A DNA stretch of 6,402 bases from Reyranella sp. (GTDB lineage: Bacteria > Pseudomonadota > Alphaproteobacteria > Reyranellales > Reyranellaceae). Under the pieces are notes generated by a model. That model made no database searches, was not told the DNA's origin, and saw only the letters and a program-made list of their open reading frames with translations. Each line of letters begins with the position of its first letter. Positions within the stretch are counted from its first letter, which is position 1. This document shows, in pieces, positions 1-4,966 of the stretch. Made by a program: the position numbers and the translations under genes. The DNA is taken from positions 1 to 6,402 of the forward strand of contig SCVT01000478.1 of NCBI GenBank assembly GCA_004296815.1, given 5' to 3'.

Positions 1-96
1 TCGGCGCTGCGCCTCTTCCAGCAGCAGCAGAGCCTGCCGGCCGACGGCCATCCGACGCAGGAAGCGATCCGACGCCTGCAGCAGGTCGTGCGCTAG
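1..96 (+). CDS. C-terminal end of a probable lytic murein transglycosylase (peptidoglycan-binding domain), partial
   Basis: Only the last 31 codons are in the window, in frame 1 and ending in TAG at 94-96; the gene starts before position 1. The visible residues read ALRLFQQQQSLPADGHPT, then QEAIRRLQ and a short tail. This fits the end of a PG_binding_1-type repeat, where a helix with F/Q at its end is followed by a loop such as LPADG and then a second helix ending in LQ. In proteobacteria this type of ending, especially DG-x-PT, is common on MltB-like lytic transglycosylases, periplasmic enzymes that cleave the glycan strands of peptidoglycan. The catalytic domain is not visible, so the enzyme class is an inference; other peptidoglycan-binding proteins are possible. 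The stop overlaps that of the convergent lipid kinase gene by four bases (CTAG). Confidence 0.6.
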   Translation, partial: SALRLFQQQQSLPADGHPTQEAIRRLQQVVR

Positions 97-1025
97 GCCG
101 GACGCAAGACCCGCACGGCCTCGGTCGCGAGGCCGATCGACACCGGCAAGGTGAGCGCGTCGTCGCCGTCGATCTGGACGGGCTGGCGGCGGCGCTCGCC
201 GGCATCGCTCAGCACCGAAAGACGCACCTCGCGGCCCGCGATCACGCGATAGCCCGCCGTGCGCGGCAGGGTGCCGAGCAGCAGCGCCGCGCCGAAGCGC
301 AGCGCCTGCATCCAGCCCCAGCGCTCGAACAGGCAGACATGCAGCAGCCTGTCGCCCAGCGAAGCGTCAGGCGCCACGACGTAGGGGCCGGCATAGTGGC
401 GGGCGTGCGTCACGATCACCGACGCCGCCTCGTAAGTCTTGCCATCGATCTCGACGGCGTAGCGCACCGGCCGGTAGCGCCGCGCCTCGATCATCGAGCG
501 CCAGACATAGGCGCCCTTGCCCCAGCGGCGCTTGAGGGTTGAGGTGACGCCCGCCACCACCTTGGCGTCAAAGCCCGCACCCGCCATCAGCGAGAAGCAG
601 CGCGGCGCACCCGATCCGGAAGCCGTGCCGGGGTGCATCAGCACTTCGCGCCCGCCGGTCATGGTGCGCGCGACCGCGGCGGCGGTGGCATGCAGACCGA
701 GCTCGTGCGCCAGCACGTTGGCGGTGCCCAGCGGCACAATGGCAAGGGGCGGCGCCGAGGCGGCCCGCGCGGCCAGCCCGTTCACCACCTCGTTGATCGT
801 GCCGTCGCCGCCTGCCACGGCGATCACGCCATAGCGCGTCGCATCGCAGGCCTCGGCGAGCCGGCGCGCATCGCCCGCTGCCTCGGTCTCCACCACGTCG
901 ACCGTCCAGCCCTCGGCGCGCACGCGGCCGAGCACGGCATCGACCAGGCCGCGGCGTCGGCGGCCGGCCGTGGGATTGAGAATGAGAAGGATCGATGTCG
1001 AATTGGATGTCGAGGCGAATGTCAT
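93..1025 (-). CDS. Diacylglycerol kinase family lipid kinase (YegS/DgkB-like)
   Basis: 310 aa, a normal length for bacterial DAG/sphingosine-kinase-fold proteins. These use ATP to phosphorylate a lipid alcohol, typically diacylglycerol to phosphatidic acid, at the inner face of the membrane. Visible motifs in order: NPTAG at 17-21 (end of the first strand), the nucleotide-binding GGDGT at 72-76 followed by INEVVNGL, PLGTANVLAHELGL at 98-111, AGAGFDA at 148-154, and QIDGD at 284-288, where the C-terminal lobe supplies acidic residues. No signal peptide or membrane helix is evident. The ATG at 1025 is the only usual start codon between an upstream in-frame TGA (1044-1046) and the first core strand, so the start is well constrained, although no clear Shine-Dalgarno precedes it. 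That ATG lies inside a predicted PHO box. The gene is divergent from plcP-agt and would consume the DAG those enzymes produce and use. The exact lipid substrate cannot be read from sequence. Confidence 0.9.
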   Translation of the reverse strand: MTFASTSNSTSILLILNPTAGRRRRGLVDAVLGRVRAEGWTVDVVETEAAGDARRLAEACDATRYGVIAVAGGDGTINEVVNGLAARAASAPPLAIVPLGTANVLAHELGLHATAAAVARTMTGGREVLMHPGTASGSGAPRCFSLMAGAGFDAKVVAGVTSTLKRRWGKGAYVWRSMIEARRYRPVRYAVEIDGKTYEAASVIVTHARHYAGPYVVAPDASLGDRLLHVCLFERWGWMQALRFGAALLLGTLPRTAGYRVIAGREVRLSVLSDAGERRRQPVQIDGDDALTLPVSIGLATEAVRVLRPA

Positions 1026-1036
1026 TGAACTGTCAC
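1019..1036 (+). promoter_or_regulatory. Predicted PHO box (PhoB binding site) upstream of plcP
   Basis: The sequence is ATGTCAT-TGAA-CTGTCAC, two direct 7-mers separated by 4 bp. The established PHO box is CTGTCAT-N4-CTGTCAT, and 12 of the 14 conserved positions match. It closely resembles the E. coli phoA box, which also ends in TGTCAC. The repeats read on the plus strand, toward plcP, the expected orientation for activation. A weaker third half-site, GATTCAC, follows at the same 11-bp pitch (1041-1047). The first half-site contains the start codon of the minus-strand lipid kinase (1023-1025). A good -10 at the standard spacing is not obvious; CACAAT at 1069-1074 is a weak candidate. No DNA-binding data are available, so this is a motif-based call. 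Confidence 0.7.
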
Positions 1037-1132
1037 AACCGATTCACCACTGCGCAATGGCGGACATACACAATCCAATGCGTACCGCGCAATCGCGCAC
1101 AACAGATTTTGTGTCGGTCGGCTCTTATCCAC

Positions 1133-1948
1133 ATGACCATGATCGAGCGTAACCAACCTGCCCGCCACCGCGCGATCTTCCTGTCCGACATACATCTCGG
1201 CACGCGCGGCTGCCAGGCCGACCTGCTCCTCGATTTCCTGAAGAGGAACGAGAGCGAGCATCTCTACCTCGTGGGCGACATCGTCGACGGCTGGCGCCTG
1301 AAGCGCTGGTGGTACTGGCCGCAGAGCCACAACGACGTCGTGCAGAAGATCATGCGCAAGGCGCGCAAGGGCACCAACGTCATCTACATACCCGGCAACC
1401 ATGACGAGGCGGCGCGGCAGTACTGCCAGCTCACCTTCGGCGAAGTGCGCGTCGAGCAGGAAGCGATCCACGAGACACCCGACGGCAAGAAGCTGCTGGT
1501 GATCCACGGCGACCAGTTCGACGGCGTCGTGCGCTACGCCAAGTGGCTCGCGATCCTGGGCGACTCGGCCTACAACGCCGCGCTGCGACTCAACACGATC
1601 TTCAACTGGGGCCGCCGCAAGCTCGGCCTGCCCTACTGGTCGCTGTCGGCATTCCTGAAGCACAAGGTCAAGAACGCCGTCCAGTTCATCGACAACTACG
1701 AGAACGCGGTGGCGAGCGAAGCCCGCCGCCGCGGCGTCGACGGCGTCGTGTGCGGCCATATCCACCACGCCGAGATCCGCACCATCGACGGTGTCCTCTA
1801 CTGCAACGACGGCGACTGGGTCGAGAGCTGCACCGCGCTGGTCGAGGACTTCGACGGGCGCCTGCGCATCGTGCACTGGGCCGACGAGATGGCGCGCCGC
1901 GAAGCCCGCCTGCCGCTGTCGGCCGCGCGCCAGCTCGCGGCGGAGTAG
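1133..1948 (+). CDS. plcP: Calcineurin-type metallophosphoesterase, probable phospholipase C PlcP (lipid remodelling)
   Basis: 271 aa from ATG 1133; ATG 1139 is equally possible, and neither has a clear Shine-Dalgarno. Two-metal phosphoesterase motifs are complete: FLSDIHLG (D19, H21), GDIVDG (D49), PGNHDE (N89, H90, D91), VIHGDQFD (H125) and CGHIHH (H209, H211). There is no signal peptide, so it is cytoplasmic or peripheral to the membrane. By sequence alone it could be labelled UDP-2,3-diacylglucosamine diphosphatase (LpxH-like). However, S. meliloti PlcP belongs to this same broad family, and most alphaproteobacteria use the unrelated LpxI for that lipid A step. The PHO box upstream and the GT4 glycosyltransferase 4 bp downstream favour PlcP, which splits phospholipids such as phosphatidylcholine into DAG and a phosphorylated headgroup during phosphate starvation. 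An in-frame extension to 995 is open but would run through the PHO box and the start of the divergent gene, so it was not used. Family call is certain; the PlcP role is inferred from context. Confidence 0.8.
   Translation: MTMIERNQPARHRAIFLSDIHLGTRGCQADLLLDFLKRNESEHLYLVGDIVDGWRLKRWWYWPQSHNDVVQKIMRKARKGTNVIYIPGNHDEAARQYCQLTFGEVRVEQEAIHETPDGKKLLVIHGDQFDGVVRYAKWLAILGDSAYNAALRLNTIFNWGRRKLGLPYWSLSAFLKHKVKNAVQFIDNYENAVASEARRRGVDGVVCGHIHHAEIRTIDGVLYCNDGDWVESCTALVEDFDGRLRIVHWADEMARREARLPLSAARQLAAE
1942..1945 (+). promoter_or_regulatory. Shine-Dalgarno (GGAG) fixing a TTG start for the glycosyltransferase
   Basis: GGAG lies in the last codons of plcP, seven bases before TTG 1953. The first codons after the TTG encode RIAIVSDAW, the canonical first strand of a GT4 glycosyltransferase. 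This fixes the start despite the non-ATG codon and implies translation coupled to plcP termination. Confidence 0.75.
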
Positions 1949-1952
1949 CGGA

Positions 1953-3005
1953 TTGCGCATCGCCATTGTCTCCGATGCCTGGCGGCCGCAGATCAACGGC
2001 GTCGTGCGCACGCTCGAGACCGTGGCCCGCCTGCTGCGCAATGATGGCCACGAGGTCGAGGTGTTCGGTCCCGACCGGTTCCGGACGCTGCCCTGCCCGA
2101 CCTATCCCGAGATCCGGCTGTCGCTCTTCCCCTCGGCGCGGCTTCACCACATGCTGAAGCTGTTCGCGCCCGACGCGATCCACCTCGTCACCGAGGGACC
2201 GCTCGGTTGGGCGGCGCGCACCTTCTGCCTGAAGCGCGGCATCCCCTTCACGACGGCCTACCACACGCGCTTCCCCGAGTACGTGCACGCGCGCATCCGC
2301 CTGCCCGTGTCGTGGAGCTACGCCTTCGTGCGCTGGTTCCACGCACCGTCGGCCGCCGTCCTCGTCGTCTCGCCCGCGATCCGCGACGAGCTGGCCGCGC
2401 GCGGCTTCAAGAACATGGCGCCGTGGTCCAGGGGCGTCGACATCACGGCCTTCCGCCCGCAGCCGCGTACCGAGCTCGGCGACGGTCGACCGGTCTGGCT
2501 CTATGCCGGCAGGGTGGCGATCGAGAAGAACATCAAGGCCTTTCTCGACCTCGACCTGCCCGGCACCAAATGGGTGGTGGGTGGCGGGCCGCAGCTCAAG
2601 TCACTGGAGCGCCGCTACCCCGACGTCCACTTCTTCGGCTCGGTCGACACCGAGGAGCTGGCCTACCGCTACTCGCAGGCCGACTGCTTCGTCTTCCCGA
2701 GCGTCACCGACACGTTCGGCCTGGTGATGGTCGAGGCGCTGGCCTCGGGCGTGCCGGTCGCGGGCTATCCCGTGCCGGGCCCGCTCGACGTCGTCACCGA
2801 CCCGCGGGTCGGCGCGCTTGATGCGGACCTGCGCACCGCCTGCCTCGCCGCCGTCGCCCGCGATCCGGAGGACTGCCGGCGCCACGCCGAGACCTTCACC
2901 TGGGAGCGCTGCGCGCGGCAGTTCCTCGAGACGCTGCAGCCCATCCCGCGCGGCCACTGGCAGCCGCTCAAGAACCGCGCCGTTCCCGACGCCGCGGCGT
3001 CCTGA
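1953..3005 (+). CDS. agt: GT4-family glycosyltransferase, probable diacylglycerol glycosyltransferase (Agt-like)
   Basis: 350 aa from TTG 1953. The N-terminal Rossmann domain opens with RIAIVSDAWRPQINGVVRTL (residues 2-21), a hallmark of the MgtA/SqdX-like GT4 group. A linker reaches the C-terminal nucleotide-sugar-binding domain, with LYAGRVAIEKN near 186, GGGPQ near 211, and the TDTFG motif at 252-256 followed by MVEALASGVPV, with the glutamate at 261 in the usual place. There is no signal peptide or transmembrane helix; such enzymes work at the cytoplasmic membrane surface. The start is four bases after the plcP stop with an SD inside plcP, so the two genes are almost certainly cotranscribed. 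In Agrobacterium and marine alphaproteobacteria, Agt transfers glucose, galactose or glucuronate from UDP-sugars to DAG to make phosphorus-free glycolipids when phosphate is scarce. GT4 membership is firm. The DAG acceptor follows from neighbourhood, and the donor sugar cannot be told. An upstream ATG at 1791 would add 54 residues that are out-of-frame plcP sequence. Confidence 0.8.
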   Translation: MRIAIVSDAWRPQINGVVRTLETVARLLRNDGHEVEVFGPDRFRTLPCPTYPEIRLSLFPSARLHHMLKLFAPDAIHLVTEGPLGWAARTFCLKRGIPFTTAYHTRFPEYVHARIRLPVSWSYAFVRWFHAPSAAVLVVSPAIRDELAARGFKNMAPWSRGVDITAFRPQPRTELGDGRPVWLYAGRVAIEKNIKAFLDLDLPGTKWVVGGGPQLKSLERRYPDVHFFGSVDTEELAYRYSQADCFVFPSVTDTFGLVMVEALASGVPVAGYPVPGPLDVVTDPRVGALDADLRTACLAAVARDPEDCRRHAETFTWERCARQFLETLQPIPRGHWQPLKNRAVPDAAAS

Positions 3006-3019
3006 GGCGATTCTCCCGG

Positions 3020-3049
3020 TTGCAGGCCCCCGCCCGGCTGCGCTAGATG
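3020..3049 (+). promoter_or_regulatory. Candidate housekeeping promoter upstream of the small hypothetical gene
   Basis: TTGCAGG at 3020-3026 and GCTAGATG at 3042-3049 are separated by 15 bp. They resemble the Caulobacter sigma-73 pattern TTGaCgS-N10-14-GCTANAWC; the -10 side matches seven of eight positions, the -35 side is weaker, and the spacer is one base long. The site lies just after the glycosyltransferase stop and 28 bp before ATG 3077, so it could separate the next two genes from the plcP-agt transcript. It also explains why the in-frame ATG at 3047, inside the -10 element, is unlikely to be the translation start. Confidence 0.4.
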
Positions 3050-3076
3050 CGCTCTGCGTTCCGAGGGCAGACAGGC

Positions 3077-3337
3077 ATGGCAATCCAGTATTTCGCGAAG
3101 GTCACGGCGGCCGACCACGAGACCTTCCAGAGGACCGTGAAGCACTACCCGCTCAGCAGCTACAACGACTGGCACCTGAAGGAGTCGAGCCGCATCGCCG
3201 ATTGGCGGTCGAGGCGGCACACGATCAAGATGGTCGCGGTGACGCCCAAGGAATTCGCGGACTACTGTGCGCGCAAGAAGGCGCCGCAGGACATCATCAC
3301 CTTCAAGGCCTTCCTCGAGGAAAAAGGCGGCGCTTGA
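3077..3337 (+). CDS. Small protein of unknown function (86 aa)
   Basis: I do not recognise a named family. The protein begins MAIQYFAKVTAADHETFQRT and has about 16 basic residues among K, R and a few H. There is no signal peptide or membrane segment, and a single cysteine lies in ADYCARKK at 61-68. The pattern, a short N-terminal strand (IQYFAKV) followed by amphipathic helices with spaced aromatics (F17, Y24, Y29, W32, W43), suggests a compact soluble alpha/beta protein. ATG 3077 was chosen because GAGG sits at 3063-3066 with 10-bp spacing; ATG 3047 would add ten residues and lies in a promoter-like element. Codon use and G+C fit its neighbours, supporting a real gene. It is followed 49 bp later by a VOC protein in the same direction, so the two may be cotranscribed. 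Confidence 0.65.
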   Translation: MAIQYFAKVTAADHETFQRTVKHYPLSSYNDWHLKESSRIADWRSRRHTIKMVAVTPKEFADYCARKKAPQDIITFKAFLEEKGGA

Positions 3338-3386
3338 TCCGCCCCGCGGCGATGCCTACCTCTTGGTCAAGGAGAGGAGGATCGCC

Positions 3387-3767
3387 ATGGCAGCCCTCAA
3401 TCATCTCATCGTCCACGTGAAGGACAAGGACGCCTCGGCCGAGTTCCTGGCCGACATCCTTGGCGTCGAGGCCGGCAAGCAGTGGGGCCCGTTCCGCCCG
3501 GTGCAGACCGCGAACGGCGTCACCCTCGACTTCATCAACACCGACAAGGTCAGCACGACGCACTATGCGTTCCTGGTCGACGACCAGGAATTCGACCGCT
3601 CGTTCGCCAAGATCAAGAAAGCGGGGCTCCGCTACTACGCGCGGCCCGACAAGAGCGGCGCGGGCGAGATCAACACCTTCTACGGCGGCCGCGGCGTCTA
3701 CTTCGACGACCCGGACGGCCACCTGCTCGAGCTGATCACCAAGCCCTACGGCGAACACCCGGTCTGA
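3387..3767 (+). CDS. VOC (glyoxalase/bleomycin resistance/dioxygenase) superfamily protein
   Basis: 126 aa, the usual size of a single-chain protein with two beta-alpha-beta-beta-beta modules. It starts MAALNHLIVHVKDKDASAEF, where the NHL strand and following helix are typical of VOC module 1, and ends with GVYFDDPDGHLLELIT, the classic last strands of module 2. Likely metal ligands are H6, H59 (in THYAF) and E115 (in LLELI), so the metal site looks intact. The start is set by AGGAGG at 3375-3380, six bases before ATG 3387; the open frame to 3267 overlaps the preceding gene and is not needed. The superfamily includes glyoxalase I, extradiol dioxygenases, fosfomycin- and bleomycin-resistance proteins and epimerases. 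Substrate cannot be assigned, and nothing nearby points to antibiotic resistance. Its TGA abuts the stop of the convergent lipoprotein gene with no bases between them. Confidence 0.85.
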   Translation: MAALNHLIVHVKDKDASAEFLADILGVEAGKQWGPFRPVQTANGVTLDFINTDKVSTTHYAFLVDDQEFDRSFAKIKKAGLRYYARPDKSGAGEINTFYGGRGVYFDDPDGHLLELITKPYGEHPV

Positions 3768-4205
3768 TCACGGAAGCTGCTGCGCGCGATTGCCGGCCAG
3801 CACGCCGGCGCGGCCGACGCCGGCGTCGGTCTCCTTGATCGTGCAGGTGTGGTCGCCGGGCCGCATCTGCACGTCGACGAAGCGGGTCGATCCCGCCGGC
3901 AGATTGACCCAGCGCGCGTTCACCGAGTCGCCGCGGCGGCAGCGCAACACGTGATGGCCGGCCACGATCTCCACCCGCATCCAGGTGCGCGTGTCGAGGC
4001 GGCCGATCTCGCGGCCGTCGACGGCGACGCCGACCACTGGGCTCGCATCGGGATTGTAGAAGTAGACCGCGGCCATGCCGGGCGGCGGCGGCGCGAACTG
4101 CTTGCCGGCGGCGTCCTGCGCCGGCGCCGCCAGGGTGACGGGCGGTGCCGAGGTCTGGCAGGCGGCGAGAACGAGCAGCAACGCGGCAACGAAAATTGGG
4201 TGCAT
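3768..4205 (-). CDS. Small periplasmic lipoprotein, DUF2846-like
   Basis: 145 aa. MHPIFVAALLLVLAAC is a short lipoprotein signal peptide with the lipobox LAAC and lipidation cysteine C16; it has no lysine or arginine before the hydrophobic stretch, which is a little unusual. A Pro/Ala-rich linker to about residue 42 is followed by a beta-rich domain: MAAVYFYNPD, VVGVAVDGREIGRL, a TWMRVEIVAGHHVLRC segment, then a strand ending RFVDVQMRPG. The order of YFY-type strand, vaVDGreiG and the G-H-H turn resembles DUF2846 and related PEGA-like domains, but this is by eye. Starting residue +2 is Gln, so outer-membrane sorting would be expected. ATG 4205 is preceded by AGGAGG (4216-4211, five bases away) and lies 10 bp after the RraA-like stop, indicating an operon. 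Upstream in-frame codons to 4397 overlap the RraA-like gene and were rejected. Molecular function is unknown. Confidence 0.8.
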   Translation of the reverse strand: MHPIFVAALLLVLAACQTSAPPVTLAAPAQDAAGKQFAPPPPGMAAVYFYNPDASPVVGVAVDGREIGRLDTRTWMRVEIVAGHHVLRCRRGDSVNARWVNLPAGSTRFVDVQMRPGDHTCTIKETDAGVGRAGVLAGNRAQQLP

Positions 4206-4209
4206 CGGT

Positions 4210-4216
4210 CCCTCCT
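4210..4216 (-). promoter_or_regulatory. Shine-Dalgarno of the lipoprotein gene overlapping the RraA-like stop codon
   Basis: On the minus strand the sequence reads TGAGGAGGGACCGATG. The TGA at 4218-4216 ends the RraA-like gene, and its final A is the first base of AGGAGGG. The start follows after a short spacer. This supports cotranscription and possible translational coupling and fixes the lipoprotein start at 4205. Confidence 0.75.
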
Positions 4217-4950
4217 CAGCCGCCGGCGGGTTCGCCGGCCTTGATCCAGGCCTGGTAAAGCCTCTTGGTCTCGTCGTTCGGCGGATAGGTACCCTCGATC
4301 GGATGGCCCTTGCCGACGCGAATGGCGACGAACTTCTCCAGCCGCTCCTGCTCGAAGGAATCGCGCGCGACCTCGTCGGCGAGCTGGCGCGGCACAATGA
4401 CCGCCCCGTCCTCGTCGGCCACGACGATGTCGCCGGGATAGACCGGCACGCCGCACATGCCGAGCGGCACCTGCGTCTCGACGGGCCGCAGGTTGGCCAT
4501 GCTGGGCGGTGCCGCGGCAGCCGCGCAATAGACCGGAAAGTCGAACTTGCCGATCACTGGCGAGTCGCGCATCGCGCCGTCGCTCAGGACGCCCGCCAGC
4601 CCACGCACCTTGAGGCGCAGCGCCAGGATGTCGCCCAGCGTGCCGGACTTCAGGTTGCCCTCGGTGCCGATCACCAGCACCGATCCGGCCGGCGACTCCT
4701 CGATCGCGGTGCGCTGCGGGCTCGGCGGATCGCTGGGCGACGGCGGCTTGTCGAGGTCTTCGCGGCACGGGATGTAGCGCAGGGTGAAGGCTGGCCCGAC
4801 CATGCGCGCGGCCTTCGGGTTCAAGGGCTTCACGCCGCTCACCGCACAGTTGCGGAAGCCCCGCTTCAGCATCTGCATCGAGATCGTCGCCGTACTGGCA
4901 TACAGGAAGTTCTTGATCGTCTCGGCCGACAGCGGCGCGCTGATACTCAA
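4216..4950 (-). CDS. RraA-family protein, HMG/CHA aldolase-like
   Basis: 244 aa from TTG 4950. The fold family includes E. coli RraA (an RNase E inhibitor without the aldolase metal site) and class II pyruvate aldolases acting on 4-hydroxy-4-methyl-2-oxoglutarate or 4-carboxy-4-hydroxy-2-oxoadipate. The aldolase metal/substrate signature D-X20-R-D is intact (D107, R128, D129) within SGTLGDILALRLKVRG and the following GVLSDGAMRDSP. This favours an enzyme over an RNase regulator. Other family segments are GPAFTLRYIP (52-61), SVLVIGTEG (90-98) and a C-terminal PGDIVVADEDGAVIVPR. A proline/serine-rich insertion lies at 66-79. The start is supported by GGGAGGA at 4964-4958, seven bases upstream of TTG 4950. 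It lies 16 bp after the preceding hypothetical gene and 10 bp before the lipoprotein gene. Databases often name such proteins ribonuclease activity regulator; the actual substrate is unknown. Confidence 0.85.
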   Translation of the reverse strand: MSISAPLSAETIKNFLYASTATISMQMLKRGFRNCAVSGVKPLNPKAARMVGPAFTLRYIPCREDLDKPPSPSDPPSPQRTAIEESPAGSVLVIGTEGNLKSGTLGDILALRLKVRGLAGVLSDGAMRDSPVIGKFDFPVYCAAAAAPPSMANLRPVETQVPLGMCGVPVYPGDIVVADEDGAVIVPRQLADEVARDSFEQERLEKFVAIRVGKGHPIEGTYPPNDETKRLYQAWIKAGEPAGG

Positions 4951-4957
4951 GCTGCAA

Positions 4958-4964
4958 TCCTCCC
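4958..4964 (-). promoter_or_regulatory. Shine-Dalgarno (GGGAGGA) deciding a TTG start
   Basis: GGGAGGA on the minus strand lies seven bases before TTG 4950, in the 16-bp gap between the hypothetical gene stop (4967-4969) and the RraA-like gene. There is no competing in-frame ATG nearby. Another TTG at 4957 is in a different frame and too close to this site. Confidence 0.7.
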
Positions 4965-4966
4965 GT

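Noticed and set aside
1069..1074. CACAAT as the plcP -10 element
   Set aside because: Four of six bases match, but its distance from the two-repeat PHO box is not the usual 10-11 bp, so it is mentioned only as a weak candidate and not listed as a feature.
1098..1113. Inverted repeat CACAA-N6-TTGTG in the divergent region as operator or terminator
   Set aside because: The arms are only 5 bp with no extension and no T-run that would suit a terminator; this is expected by chance in a 107-bp region.
995..1132. N-terminal extension of the phosphoesterase to ATG 995
   Set aside because: The added residues do not resemble the family, and the extension would run through the kinase start and the PHO box; the FLSDIHLG motif sits at the normal distance from ATG 1133.
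1022..2041. 339-codon minus-strand open frame opposite plcP
   Set aside because: Long open shadow frames are common in GC-rich DNA. The predicted protein shows no motif and lies wholly opposite a gene with complete catalytic motifs.
3768..3850. GC-rich hairpins around the VOC/lipoprotein junction as a terminator
   Set aside because: The repeated GCCGGC-type words lie within the lipoprotein coding sequence and have no T-tract; they are explained by codon bias.
4206..4397. Upstream extension of the lipoprotein gene
   Set aside because: It would overlap the RraA-like gene and bury the signal peptide; AGGAGG before ATG 4205 and the LAAC lipobox fix the start.
3920..4957. 345-codon minus-strand open frame spanning the RraA-like and lipoprotein genes
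   Set aside because: Its composition is rich in Arg, Ala and Gly without recognisable domains, while the alternative frame encodes a clear RraA-family protein and lipoprotein signal with good ribosome sites.
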